From the NCBI GenBank assembly GCA_003963305.1, contig RXJR01000020.1, forward strand, positions 170,256 to 234,255: 64,000 nt of DNA, in the 5' to 3' direction. The notes beneath the pieces were generated by a model. The model saw only the letters and a list, made by a program, of their open reading frames with translations. It made no database searches and had not been told where the DNA came from. Positions 34,764-43,497 of the stretch are shown here, one piece after another. The DNA comes from Candidatus Melainabacteria bacterium. GTDB lineage: Bacteria > Cyanobacteriota > Vampirovibrionia > Obscuribacterales > Obscuribacteraceae. Position 1 is the stretch's first letter. Each line of letters opens with the position of its first letter. The translations under genes were made by a program, and so were the position numbers.

Positions 34764-35718
34764 GTTTCTGAATAAGAGTGTAGACAGCAGCGACTGGTTC
34801 GGAAACTATATAAAAATCCGGCTCACCAAAGCGGCTCTGCTGCTGGGCGCTTTTATGTTGCCTGTCTTAGGCTGTGCCCCCGGGAAAGCTAATGAAAACA
34901 AGTTATTGATTGGCGACCAGGCCATCAGTACCGGGCTGGAAATTCCTGTTCAGAAGCCAATCGATTTGAACTTCCGCAGCAAAGCCGAAATTTTAGAACT
35001 GAGACGCCACTATGTAGCTCTTACACCAAATCTGGTGGCACAACCGTATGAGCCATCGGCGGAAGTTTTTGGCGCTATCGAAGACAACAAACCCTGGTGG
35101 GGACTTGCAGGTCAGGGCATCTGGGGTCCAGGCTCCAACAGCGCCCTCGGACCGGCGGAGGAATCGCGTTTCATTGCCAACCCATTTCTTCTTGCCGGTG
35201 CAAATCCAGCAGTTGTAGAAATCTGGGACCCAGACAAGGTTCACGATGAAGACTGGCAGCGCAGCGACTTTCCGGTTTGCTGGCAGCCAAATTTCATTAA
35301 GTGGTGGCCCCAGCAGTCTTTAATGCAGGTTGAATATCCAGTTTCACAATTCAATCAAGACCTATATAACTGGCGCATGAAGATGCGCTCACAGGAGATA
35401 ACACCAGCCTTCGGAGTCGTCGCTTACAACGCGGTCGATTTCAATCTCAACTGGATCTACATCGATACGGCACGCTCTCTTAATATCGAAAACATCAATC
35501 ACCCGCCGGCTGAGGCTGTGAAAATCGGTCAATACATACATTGTGGTGGCACGTGCGGAATTGCCGGCGGCTGCAATAACATGAGCCCGGAAGTACGCGC
35601 CATCGACAAAATCAAATACAAAGCTTTGCCTGCCCGTGTCTGGGTGTCTTTATGGCGAAACAAACCCAGCAACATCAATGTGAAACCAGATATGGTGGTA
35701 TACATCGATCTGAAATAA
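34732..35718 (+). CDS. Putative lipoprotein of unknown function
   Basis: The frame is open from ATG 34669 to 35718. A lipoprotein signal sits inside it: IRLTKAALLLGAFMLPVLGC, lipid Cys at about codon 69 of the longest frame. No ATG, GTG or TTG lies between the end of the upstream gene and this signal, so the start must be in the overlap; TTG 34732 gives a 32-base overlap and ATG 34669 a 95-base one. The mature ~280 residues are Trp-rich and end with a Cys-rich loop (HCGGTCGIAGGCNNMSPE), which may bind a metal or form disulfides. I do not recognise the family. It is probably cotranscribed with the 34233 gene. Confidence 0.68.
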   Translation: MKSIIHNAINKFLNKSVDSSDWFGNYIKIRLTKAALLLGAFMLPVLGCAPGKANENKLLIGDQAISTGLEIPVQKPIDLNFRSKAEILELRRHYVALTPNLVAQPYEPSAEVFGAIEDNKPWWGLAGQGIWGPGSNSALGPAEESRFIANPFLLAGANPAVVEIWDPDKVHDEDWQRSDFPVCWQPNFIKWWPQQSLMQVEYPVSQFNQDLYNWRMKMRSQEITPAFGVVAYNAVDFNLNWIYIDTARSLNIENINHPPAEAVKIGQYIHCGGTCGIAGGCNNMSPEVRAIDKIKYKALPARVWVSLWRNKPSNINVKPDMVVYIDLK

Positions 35719-35811
35719 AACGTGCAAAAACTTCCAGAGCATTTTCGTACCAGAGCATTTCTCACCAGTTCTTTTCAACCAAAAATTAAAGTCACCATCC
35801 AAACTTTTCAA

Positions 35812-35842
35812 TTTTGATACCACTTGATTAGTGGTATCAAAA
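35812..35842. terminator. 12-bp hairpin after the lipoprotein gene
   Basis: TTTTGATACCAC (35812-35823) and GTGGTATCAAAA (35831-35842) form a perfect stem with loop TTGATTA, about 95 bases past the stop at 35718. The A/T-rich outer pairs could act as a terminator in either direction. Confidence 0.5.
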
Positions 35843-35869
35843 ATTTCTTCGAAACACTTTGAATTATAG

Positions 35870-36105
35870 GTCGCTCCAGAAGCTGCCAGCTATGGGGCTT
35901 TCAGAGAACGAGGTTTACAGCAGGTGGAAACCAGTAAAAACCCTAGGCAATTTGGGTTGGCATGAGGATACGATGATCTATAGCAGCCGCCAGGCTCTGT
36001 GAAAGCACGAGAAAGATTAACCAACCGACTCATCTGGCGGCCAGTTTTAAAAAGTGTAGAGGGGCAAGTGTTAGTTGGCAGACTACACAGCCCCTCTCTT
36101 CTTTT
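35870..36105 (+). ncRNA. Candidate structured RNA ending in a strong intrinsic terminator
   Basis: A gene-free stretch with several helices. GCCGCCAG (35986-35993) pairs with CTGGCGGC (36034-36041), and ACCC/GGGT forms a small hairpin around 35940-35955. A long terminator follows: AGAGGGGC (36058-36065) with GCCCCTCT (36090-36097), an inner stem GTGTtAG/CTACAC, and CTTCTTTT. No open frame over 60 codons fits inside (the 35999 frame crosses the terminator). I could not match it to RNase P, tmRNA, 6S, SRP or a riboswitch class that I know. It may be a free small RNA, since the only nearby downstream gene is on the opposite strand. Confidence 0.5.
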
Positions 36106-36124
36106 GCAAATCGTTGAAACAATA

Positions 36125-36190
36125 CGGAGCGCTCGCGGCGTCTCGCGGACATGGAGCGCACCCGTCTCGCGGGCATGGAGCGCACCATCG
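36125..36190. repeat. Short palindromic repeat cluster (2.5 copies)
   Basis: Units begin CGGAGCG (36125), TGGAGCG (36152) and TGGAGCG (36177), about 25-27 bases apart. Each carries a GTCTCGCGG core able to pair with the preceding CCG/CGC bases. It belongs with the arrays at 43208 and 57399. Confidence 0.65.
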
Positions 36191-36265
36191 ATTGGTCAGC
36201 CAATGGATCCGATTAAACCATCACGATAAGTGAGCGCCAGCAACCTGAGCAAATCCAATCTTTGA

Positions 36266-37057
36266 TCATTGAAGAAATGCTACCGCGCGGGTTTGCGCGG
36301 CCGAAGCACCAACGAACGGAATAGGGAAAAACGCGACCTTGAAACCGTGCGGCGGTAGTTTATCCAGATTCGCCAACTGCTGCACGATGTAAAACTCGCT
36401 CTCTCTTGCAGCATAATGCGCATCCCAGATTTTCGACTTGTCACCACTGGTTTGAAAGTCTTGCACCATCACCGTGAATGGACGGTCCCAACCGAATGCA
36501 TCAGTACCGCCGATTTTTGCGCCCTGCTCAATCAGCCAGAGCGTAGATTCTCTGGTCATGCCGGGATAGGCGTAGCGTGACGGGTCAAGCAGATCGAACT
36601 TATCATGGTCGGTGCGAATCAGCACCGCATCACCAGGCTTGATTGTATATGACACCGCCTGTAATGCCTTTTGCACGTCCTCAATAGTAATAGATTGTCC
36701 GGTCAACTTCTTCGCACTCATATCAAGCACCACAGCATCACAATACAAATCCTCAAGAGGAATCTGGTCAACAGTCTTCGCCGGCGCCCCGCCACACTTG
36801 CTGCCATAGTGCCACGGAGCATCAACATGAGTGCCCAGGTGACTGGAAATAGATACGTTATCTTCGGCCCAACCTTCGCCTTCTGGAAGGTCACTATCAC
36901 TGCATCCAAAAATGTGCCCCATGATTTTGGCGCCCTCGGCGTGTCCGACAAACTCAATGTCTGGAGAGATTATGCGATAAAGAGGCGATAGCGATTCGGG
37001 AAACTTATCTTTATCCAGCATTACCAACGGACGAGTCAGGTCAACAATTTTTGTCAT
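36266..37057 (-). CDS. Cyclase family protein (kynurenine-formamidase-like metal hydrolase)
   Basis: 263 residues, cytosolic. The PF04199 metal-binding signature is intact in SSHLGTHVDAPWHYG (HxGTHxDxPxH), and GDAVLIRTDHDKF plus GAKIGGTDAFGWDRPF match the rest of the family. Members hydrolyse N-formylkynurenine, isatin or similar amides. The protein is longer than bacterial KynB (~210 residues), with insertions near the N-terminus (FGCSDSDLPEGEGW) and after TDAFGWD, so the substrate is uncertain. Start ATG 37057. No tryptophan-catabolism genes are adjacent. Confidence 0.85.
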   Translation of the reverse strand: MTKIVDLTRPLVMLDKDKFPESLSPLYRIISPDIEFVGHAEGAKIMGHIFGCSDSDLPEGEGWAEDNVSISSHLGTHVDAPWHYGSKCGGAPAKTVDQIPLEDLYCDAVVLDMSAKKLTGQSITIEDVQKALQAVSYTIKPGDAVLIRTDHDKFDLLDPSRYAYPGMTRESTLWLIEQGAKIGGTDAFGWDRPFTVMVQDFQTSGDKSKIWDAHYAARESEFYIVQQLANLDKLPPHGFKVAFFPIPFVGASAAQTRAVAFLQ

Positions 37058-37260
37058 CTAATCAATACCCTTTAATTGGCAGCTAAAAGTGGGCAGCCAC
37101 TGCCATCGAGACCGTAATAGTCTGGCTATTTTGTCCGAGATTTACAAGAACAACATGAGATAACCGTGCACCACTAAGATCAATGAAGCACAGCTCGACT
37201 CTTGCGCTGAATGGCTGAGAGCCTGCCATAATATCCTCAACTTCGATATGGGCGACCGCG

Positions 37261-37740
37261 ATGAGATACGAAAAAACATTCACAATTGAGCAAGCAAAAG
37301 AACTCTTGCCTGCAGTCAAGCAAATGCTTATCAAAGCCAATGATGAGCTTAAGGCAATTGAGGAGCGCCTGCGCGCGGTCAACGAAGAATTTCAAGACTC
37401 TGAACGGGAGTTGGCTACAGTCAAAGCCACAAAAGATGATGCCGCCGAGTTGCAAAGATTACGAGAATGTCGAGCACGGTTTCAGGAGCGCACACAAAAA
37501 CTCTCTGCGGTACAGCATGAGTATGAAGATTGCCTCTACAAGTGGGTCCACAAGATTACGGATCTGGGCATCATTTTGCGAGACATTCCAACGGGGCTGA
37601 TAGACTTTCCAGCCGAGAAGGGCGAGACGCAGTATCTGCTGTGCTGGCGCCTGGACGACAAAGATCTTGACTTCTGGCATCTGCCCAACGATGGTTTCAT
37701 CGGGCGCCGTCCGCTCGCTGTACTGGATGAATATTTTTAG
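37261..37740 (+). CDS. DUF2203 family protein
   Basis: 159 residues: FTIEQAKELLPAVKQML at the start, a coiled-coil region (about residues 25-80, rich in Glu/Arg/Leu), then DLGIILRDIPTGLIDFPAEKGE, YLLCWRLDDKDLDFWHLPNDGFIGRRPL, which is the DUF2203 signature. Function is unknown; related proteins in bacteria are short cytosolic helical proteins. It converges with the UPF0145 gene 49 bases downstream. Confidence 0.88.
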   Translation: MRYEKTFTIEQAKELLPAVKQMLIKANDELKAIEERLRAVNEEFQDSERELATVKATKDDAAELQRLRECRARFQERTQKLSAVQHEYEDCLYKWVHKITDLGIILRDIPTGLIDFPAEKGETQYLLCWRLDDKDLDFWHLPNDGFIGRRPLAVLDEYF

Positions 37741-37789
37741 CACCACATATAGTGGCGGAAAGAAATTACGCGCTTTACTTGGTTCGGCT

Positions 37790-38263
37790 TTACTTGGGTT
37801 CGATCAAAACAGCCGTACCATAACAAACAACTTCACTGCCCATTTCATCGCTGCCACTGGAAAAGGCGGAGCTGTCATAACGCAGCCCCACGACCGCTTG
37901 CGCCCCAGCTTGATTAGCTCGCTCTACAAGCGAGTCGTAGGCGGCCTGACGCGCAGTCTCACACATGGAAATGAACGGTTGAATCTTGCCGCCGACGATT
38001 TGCTTAAAACCGGCTTTAAAACTCTGCCCGATGGTTGGCTGACGCACCGTGACGCCCCGCACGATGCCAATGTATTTGGTTATTTTGTAACCGTCCACGC
38101 CATCGGTTGTAGTCACTATCAAACCTGAATTAGACTGCGCGCGAACGGCGTTCAAACTGCCCTGGATGTTGGATTCCGAGCCTGCGTAACCAGCGGACTG
38201 GGATAGGGCTAGAGAAGCCAGAATCATGGCGCCTGCTGACAGTACCCGAAATTTGATGTGCAT
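37790..38263 (-). CDS. Exported YbjQ/UPF0145-type protein
   Basis: 157 residues. The C-terminal ~105 follow the UPF0145 (YbjQ) pattern: IVTTTDGVDGYKITKYIGIVRGVTVRQ, GGKIQPFISMCETARQAAYDSLVERANQAGAQAVVGLRYDSS, and VVCYGTAVLIEP. Members form pentameric rings and are usually cytosolic; here the first 28 residues are a clear signal peptide (ILASLALSQSAGYAGSES). The ATG at 38263 follows AAGGAGTTCAGTGAA, with the Shine-Dalgarno about nine bases upstream. Confidence 0.85.
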   Translation of the reverse strand: MHIKFRVLSAGAMILASLALSQSAGYAGSESNIQGSLNAVRAQSNSGLIVTTTDGVDGYKITKYIGIVRGVTVRQPTIGQSFKAGFKQIVGGKIQPFISMCETARQAAYDSLVERANQAGAQAVVGLRYDSSAFSSGSDEMGSEVVCYGTAVLIEPK

Positions 38264-38344
38264 TTCACTGAACTCCTTATTTGCCAGGACAACAGTAACT
38301 GAAATGCACTTTTTTTCTACAAAAAAAATCTAAGGCTGAAGTAA

Positions 38345-40750
38345 CTAGTTTGTCGATGACAGCTTCTCTTGCAGTTGCCTCAATCCGCGCCAGCGCTGAT
38401 ATTGCTCGACTTTAGCGGGAGCAGATGAATCTTCGTGATTATTGAGCCAAAAATCGAACCAATCCAGATTTGTTTCCATGGCAACGAAAGCAAGCTTTGG
38501 CTTGGATTCTGTGTGCGTGCCATCTCTAAAATAAAGCAAATCGACAGGCTTACCCAACATTCTCAAAACAGGATAGGTGCTCCAATCCAGGAGCCCATAA
38601 GGATTGTCATACTCAACCAGAATCGGCGCATGAATCTTATCGAGATTGAATCCGGACGCCTGGTCGATCCAAACTTTCAAGCCTTCGCCAAAAGGTTTCT
38701 TAGAATAATCTGTGTCGAGATAATTGCTGCCGTTATTGGAAAAATCTACATTGCGCAGATATTCTCCATAGCTGCTGCTGTTAGCGTCGGCAAGTGTAGC
38801 GGCTCTGAAATATCTAGGCTCATTTATAAGAGTATCGAGCACATACCAGCCGGTACGACTCCAGCCAATTATCCCGACTTTAGTGGGATCGATTAATCCC
38901 TCTCTCGCTAATCTCTCGATTGCAGCGACGTAACAGCCGCGTCCGTCCTTCTCCGCCTCCTGAGTGGTGCCACGATATTTAGATCCGCGTCTCGGCTCAC
39001 CGCATTGAAGCACAATCATTCCGCGAGCAGCAGCAGCGCGACCAGGAAAACCCGTTGCAGAAGCACCACACGAAAAGAATTCGTATTGATTGAAAGAATG
39101 AGTTTGCAGAAGAAGTGGATAGCGAACCCCGGGCTTAAAGTCGGGCGGCTTTACTAAACCACCAACACATTCACGCCCCTCCGCATCGGTCCACTTATAA
39201 ACCGAGACGTCACCAAGCTCGACATCTGTCAACTGAGGATCGGGATCCAAAATAGTGAGGAACTTGTTTCCCTCGAGCAACTGATCGATAGACTTTCCTG
39301 CTTCAGCCAGGCAAGCAACAACTGTCGGTCGCCGATTCAAGCGCTGCAACGTGAGTACCTCAAAGTCTTTTCTCGAAGAATCGACTGCAGCAGCCTTAGT
39401 GCGCGCGCCAACACTCCAGAGTGCACCACCACCTCTATCGGCAGATGCGCCTCGCTCAAATCTCTGCAAAAACCCGTTTCCTTCAATCTCTACGGCGCTG
39501 CCACTCTTATCCCAGTGCAAGTCCCAGACTGGAATGTGTTCTTTATCAGTCGCATCCAATTCTGCAACGAACTCAAGCGATCCTTCAGTGTTGGCGACCA
39601 CAATACAGGGGCGACTGCGGAAATTTGCACTGGAAGAATCTTTGGGCGGCGGAAAAAACGTATTTGCGATAACGACTCTCTTGCCGTCTGGCGACCAGAC
39701 GATGGTAAGGTCGTCTTCGTGATAGCCAGCATCAACACCCAATGGAGCATCAATCAAAATCCTGGATTTACCAGTCTTGAGCTCGACAATGCAAATCTGT
39801 TCAGGGCGAAGGACCTTAGAGTGGGCTCCTGGGAAGGCTGAAGGATTGTCAGCTTTAAACGGATGATAATCTTTGCTTCTGGTTTGAAACTTTTCCCATG
39901 ATGCTGGAATACTCTCTACTTGCGCTCTGTAAACAGCGTATCGAGCGTCAGGCGATATCAAAACTGTCGGTTCAAGAGATAGAAACGTGATTTCCTGTCT
40001 GGAATCTGATTCGAAAAGCGGCACCGGCTTACCATCAACAACAGAACAAAGCCGCCTGCGCTCGAGTCCGTAGCGAAGCTTTCCAAGATTGGGAAACATC
40101 AATTCAGTAGACGACACGCCGCCACCGCGGACGATATCAGGAACGTCTGAACCCGGGCCAGCCTGGTAAAGATCAGCAGGATCAGGCAACTTAGAATCAA
40201 CGAACACGATCGCATCATTACTCAGGTCAAACGCCGACACGTCTCTGCCATCGAAAGAGAGCTGATGGGATTGGTGCGTTTTCAAATCGTATGAAAAGAG
40301 CCGCCGCTCTGCCTTTCTACCTCTGGCAAGGAAATAGAACATATCGCTATTCTGCGCCCATTTGAGATTGCTGATCGTCGTCGCGTAACCAGTCTCATCA
40401 AGGGTTGGTGCTGAAATCTTGACGATCGAATCAGCAACCGAACGGACATTAGCTTTGGTTGCACCTGAGACAGACGCACAAAATTTCTTCACCTTATCTG
40501 AATCGAAACACCAGATCGTCGATTCGATTTCGTTGATGCTAATCACACCACGAGATGAGGTCACGCAAAAATGCGCGCCGTCTGGCGAGAATCGAGGCTG
40601 CCCGATCGCTCGAGACATCTCGACTGTGTCACGCGTCGTCCAGCGGCGTGCATCGGCTGGAAACACAAACAGAGAGGAAAGAGCAACAAATGAAAATAGA
40701 GCCGGAACGTATCGTTTCAAAGGAACTGCCTCAGATCGAAACAGCTTCAT
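38345..40750 (-). CDS. Exported prolyl-oligopeptidase-like serine peptidase (S9 family)
   Basis: About 801 residues. A signal sequence (YVPALFSFVALSSLFVFPADA) is followed by WTTRDTVEMSRAIGQPRFSPDGAHFCVTSS, the start of a WD40-like beta-propeller with repeated 'SPDG/SPDA' blades. The C-terminal ~260 residues form an alpha/beta hydrolase: YPLLLQTHSFNQYEFF, VGIIGWSRTGWYVL (GxSxxG nucleophile Ser), an Asp in ILVEYDNPYGLLDWS and the His in RDGTHTES. It may degrade peptides or act as an esterase in the cell envelope. ATG 40750 places the signal peptide normally; the longer frame starts at TTG 40783. Confidence 0.86.
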   Translation of the reverse strand: MKLFRSEAVPLKRYVPALFSFVALSSLFVFPADARRWTTRDTVEMSRAIGQPRFSPDGAHFCVTSSRGVISINEIESTIWCFDSDKVKKFCASVSGATKANVRSVADSIVKISAPTLDETGYATTISNLKWAQNSDMFYFLARGRKAERRLFSYDLKTHQSHQLSFDGRDVSAFDLSNDAIVFVDSKLPDPADLYQAGPGSDVPDIVRGGGVSSTELMFPNLGKLRYGLERRRLCSVVDGKPVPLFESDSRQEITFLSLEPTVLISPDARYAVYRAQVESIPASWEKFQTRSKDYHPFKADNPSAFPGAHSKVLRPEQICIVELKTGKSRILIDAPLGVDAGYHEDDLTIVWSPDGKRVVIANTFFPPPKDSSSANFRSRPCIVVANTEGSLEFVAELDATDKEHIPVWDLHWDKSGSAVEIEGNGFLQRFERGASADRGGGALWSVGARTKAAAVDSSRKDFEVLTLQRLNRRPTVVACLAEAGKSIDQLLEGNKFLTILDPDPQLTDVELGDVSVYKWTDAEGRECVGGLVKPPDFKPGVRYPLLLQTHSFNQYEFFSCGASATGFPGRAAAARGMIVLQCGEPRRGSKYRGTTQEAEKDGRGCYVAAIERLAREGLIDPTKVGIIGWSRTGWYVLDTLINEPRYFRAATLADANSSSYGEYLRNVDFSNNGSNYLDTDYSKKPFGEGLKVWIDQASGFNLDKIHAPILVEYDNPYGLLDWSTYPVLRMLGKPVDLLYFRDGTHTESKPKLAFVAMETNLDWFDFWLNNHEDSSAPAKVEQYQRWRGLRQLQEKLSSTN

Positions 40751-40880
40751 CTTAAGCAATTGCACATTACCAAATACTAACAAAGAACCAGCGAATCGTT
40801 TGGTGTTTCACGGAGCTCTTCTAAAGTGTGAGCTCCCGATCAAGCTGTGCTCTCAGAGCAATTAACAGAGAAGGACAACG

Positions 40881-41036
40881 TCAAGACGATAAACGAACGA
40901 GCGTAGTGCGCCAGACCTGTTCGATTCCTTCTTTGTAGATTTTCCAACCATCTCGGTTAAGAGCGAAAATCGTCTCGGAATATTCCTTGATAGTGGTGGT
41001 TACGTCGAAATTTATAACTTTGACTTCTAGCTTCAC
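40881..41036 (-). CDS. Small DUF4177-like protein, 51 residues
   Basis: On the minus strand a GTG at 41036, with AGGTGA four bases upstream, opens a 51-codon frame ending at TGA 40883-40881. The product (VKLEVKVINFDVTTTIKEYSETIFALNRDGWKIYKEG, continuing to TTLVRLSS) shows the beta-alpha-beta rhythm and 'L-N-x-x-G-W-x' turn of DUF4177-type small proteins. It is too short for most gene callers. It lies in an otherwise empty gap between the peptidase and the 41187 gene. Confidence 0.5.
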   Translation of the reverse strand: MKLEVKVINFDVTTTIKEYSETIFALNRDGWKIYKEGIEQVWRTTLVRLSS

Positions 41037-41186
41037 TGCGTCACCTGTTCATGACTGTCGCTAGTTTAATTCTATTCAGACACCATACACGGTGCAAATA
41101 TTTTCACGCTCACTTCATTTTGCATAGTCGTCGACTATCGACGCAGCCGTGAAAGTTCTTACTGTGCTCCGGCGAGTTATTCGACT

Positions 41187-41522
41187 TTATTCAACTTTTT
41201 TGACGCTGCCGGTTTTGATATTAACCTGATAGCGGGCGAAAGTAAGTGCTTGCTCAGGCTTATCTTCAAAAACGTGTACTACATAAACCGAGCCATGATG
41301 CGACTCGATGTCGAAACCAGGTCGGCCTTGCGTAGCGGGGTTTACCCCCCTGGGGCCAAACGCTTTCTCCCAGTCGCGCACTTCTTTTGTTTTCTCGGTG
41401 AGAGCAATCGCCTTATCCTCAGCAAGTTCCGAAGCTGACTTCCCTTTCGCCAGTACATTCTGAGAAACAAGTACAAAAAACATACTCAACGCAAATGCGG
41501 CCAAAAATCTCTTCAAAAACAT
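41187..41522 (-). CDS. Small secreted protein, PepSY-like C-terminus
   Basis: 111 residues with a signal peptide (RFLAAFALSMFFVLVSQNVLA-KG). The mature part begins helical (SASELAEDKAIALTEKTKEVRDWEKAFG) and ends in SVYVVHVFEDKPEQALTFARYQVNIKTGSVKKV, a strand pattern reminiscent of PepSY inhibitor-like domains. The family is not certain. ATG 41522 has a GGGGATTAATCAACA leader, with GGGG about 11 bases upstream. Confidence 0.72.
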   Translation of the reverse strand: MFLKRFLAAFALSMFFVLVSQNVLAKGKSASELAEDKAIALTEKTKEVRDWEKAFGPRGVNPATQGRPGFDIESHHGSVYVVHVFEDKPEQALTFARYQVNIKTGSVKKVE

Positions 41523-41647
41523 TGTTGATTAATCCCCTGGTTACTTGTTCTTATACAAAAACCGTTCCAGAAATAGGGTGGCTGATTGATTTTTCGGTTT
41601 AAGGGCGCTTCCAGCCAATACAAGAGCCCTGCCGAACCTGATAGTGG

Positions 41648-42127
41648 TTAACGCGGAGCCGGCGAGCTGTTCGAGCGAGCATAATCGAAGTCATAGCGCA
41701 CAAAACCACTCAGTCTTCCGACTTTGTCATAGAGAATTCGTGCCTGGGCATTGCTCTCTTGCGTCAACCAGTAGCACCTGTAGCAATCTAAATCCTTGGC
41801 GCGTTGCGCAACCGTTTCGATGAGCAGACGCGCGAGACCCTGCCCTCGAACGTCGGCATCGACAAACAAGTCTTGCAGATAACACATTTGCTTTGACGTC
41901 CAGGCTGACTCGTGCATCAGGTAATGAACGATTCCGAGTAACGGTCCCGATTCAGTCGCACGCACCCCGGCGCCACGAAGAGTGCCTGACTTGCTCAGCA
42001 TGCGTTCCCAGGTGGAATCAAAAACATCCGCCGGCAGATTTGTTTTGTAGAACCGCAAATAGGCCGTCCAGAGTTCAGTCCAACGGCTACGGTCTTCGGC
42101 GCGAAAATCGGTGACTACTGCTTGCAT
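41648..42127 (-). CDS. GNAT-family N-acetyltransferase
   Basis: About 159 residues. Motif A reads YLQDLFVDADVRGQGLARLLIETVAQRA (RGQGLA acetyl-CoA loop), and motif B includes CYRCYWLTQESNAQARILYDKVGRLSGF. This matches single-domain GNATs of the type acting on small amines or diamines. ATG 42127 has GAGGA six bases upstream and begins the fold (AVVTDFRAED); the longer frame from 42175 adds 16 residues without support. Confidence 0.88.
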   Translation of the reverse strand: MQAVVTDFRAEDRSRWTELWTAYLRFYKTNLPADVFDSTWERMLSKSGTLRGAGVRATESGPLLGIVHYLMHESAWTSKQMCYLQDLFVDADVRGQGLARLLIETVAQRAKDLDCYRCYWLTQESNAQARILYDKVGRLSGFVRYDFDYARSNSSPAPR

Positions 42128-42231
42128 GACTTTCCTCAGCGAGAACATATGTTCAACTAGAGTACCGCCTTTCAACGATACTCGCCTGGAATTAATCCCT
42201 TGTCAAGCCTGCAAGAAGTAAGGCTTGAAAG

Positions 42232-42867
42232 TTAGTTTGAGCGGTAATAAGACTCGATTGTGCCGGGCGTGTAACCGATGGCAATAGCGCGGTCCAGGTC
42301 GTCCTGAGCTTCGGCAATTAGACCGAGGGCTTCCAACGCCTTGCCACGATAAAAATGCGATTCACCGGAGGCAGGAAAGAGCTCTAAAGCCTTCGTGCAA
42401 CATTCCACAGCATCAGCATAACGGTCGAGCTTGTAATAGATTTCGCCCAGATTTGCAAAAGCAGGAGCGCATTTAGGGTCGAGGCGAATTGCTTCGCACA
42501 AGTCGGCAATAGCGCGGTCAAAGCGCTTCACAACAACGAAAAGTGCGCCACGATTGCAGTAACCCATTGCATCGTTCTTGTCCAACATAATCTGCTTCTT
42601 CAAATCATCAAAAGCATTGTCGAAGTTGTCTGTGCGAATGAAAACGACAGCGCGCGATGCATATGCTTTGGCGTTGTTGGGATCGATTTGAATTGCCGAA
42701 TTGAAATCTTTTAGCGCATCTTCGTAGCGACCGAAGGCTAGAAACGTATCGCCGCGCATGATCAGACGCTCAACATCAGCGGGCTTAGATTTGAGATGTT
42801 GCTCCAGCGCGGGCATTTCGCCAAAAAGCGTGGAGGATTCAGTTGTTTCCAGTGTTGCAATGTTCAT
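42232..42867 (-). CDS. Tetratricopeptide-repeat protein
   Basis: 211 residues with about five TPR units between residues 30 and 195 (for example LIMRGDTFLAFGRYEDALKDFNSAIQIDPNNAKAY, then AFANLGEIYYKLDRYADAVECCTKALELFP). There is no signal peptide, so it probably works in the cytosol as an adaptor. It resembles the exported TPR protein at 10221 in repeat style only. The last helix pair (AQDDLDRAIAIGYTPGTIESYY) is followed by a short tail. The start ATG 42867 has only a weak ribosome-binding site. Confidence 0.85.
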   Translation of the reverse strand: MNIATLETTESSTLFGEMPALEQHLKSKPADVERLIMRGDTFLAFGRYEDALKDFNSAIQIDPNNAKAYASRAVVFIRTDNFDNAFDDLKKQIMLDKNDAMGYCNRGALFVVVKRFDRAIADLCEAIRLDPKCAPAFANLGEIYYKLDRYADAVECCTKALELFPASGESHFYRGKALEALGLIAEAQDDLDRAIAIGYTPGTIESYYRSN

Positions 42868-43207
42868 TTTTTATCGTACTTTCTACTTCAGCGTTCAATC
42901 AAGCACTTGCCTGATCGTTGGTAAAACCGGACTCAGAGCCAACAAAGCCTGTTAGATAATCAGGCGATTCACAACCGATATAGCATCTGCCATCAATCGA
43001 TAAACCTTGTGAAACGGCTTGCAGAGTGGTTATCCGCGATTCTTGATTATAGAGATCCGCGCCGCAAATGGTACCACCTGGGAACTAAGATTTCGACCAT
43101 AAAGCCGATTTGCCTTGCGCAGAGAGGGTTTTCAGAATGCTGATTGTTTCGTGAATAGTTTAGATACAGCAATGAAGTTTTGTTGCCGATCAAATACAAA
43201 TAAAAAC
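42868..43207. other. Gene-free interval before the 43-bp repeat array
   Basis: No frame with coding character was found on either strand. A small hairpin GCCTG-N8-CAGGC lies near 42951-42964. The region presumably holds the promoter of the TPR gene and the end of the respiratory operon's transcript beyond the repeats. Confidence 0.4.
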
Positions 43208-43454
43208 CCATGGAACGCAGCCGTCCCGGCTGCTTTAAACATCCGAAATACCATGGAACGCAGCCGTCCCGGCTGCTTCAAACATCCGAATACCATGGAA
43301 CGCAGCCGTCCCGGCTGCTTCAAACATCCGAAATACCATGGAACGCAGCCGTTCCGGCTGCTTCAAACATCCGAAATACCATGGAACGCAGCCGTCCCGG
43401 CTGCTTCAAACATCCGAAATACCATGGGATGCAGCCGGGACGGCTGCGCTCCAT
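43208..43454. repeat. 43-bp tandem repeat array, five direct copies plus an inverted end copy
   Basis: ATGGAACGCAGCCG starts recur at 43210, 43253, 43295, 43338 and 43381 (spacing 42-43), each with a CAGCCGTCCCGGCTG palindrome and the spacer CTTCAAACATCCGAAATAC. A shorter ATGG at 43424 leads into an inverted copy (CAGCCGGGACGGCTGCGCTCCAT) that closes the array. Several chance open frames cross it because 43 is not a multiple of three. Confidence 0.9.
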
Positions 43455-43497
43455 ATGAGACTCAAATCTAAGGACGGCCTCGCGAACTCTTGACGAC

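Noticed and set aside
43208-43454. CRISPR array
   Set aside because: The 'spacers' between palindromes are nearly identical and there are no cas genes.
43115-43471. Open frames made of repeated ERSRPGCFKHP units
   Set aside because: They come from the 43-bp array read in several frames; the period is not a multiple of three and no start signal is present.
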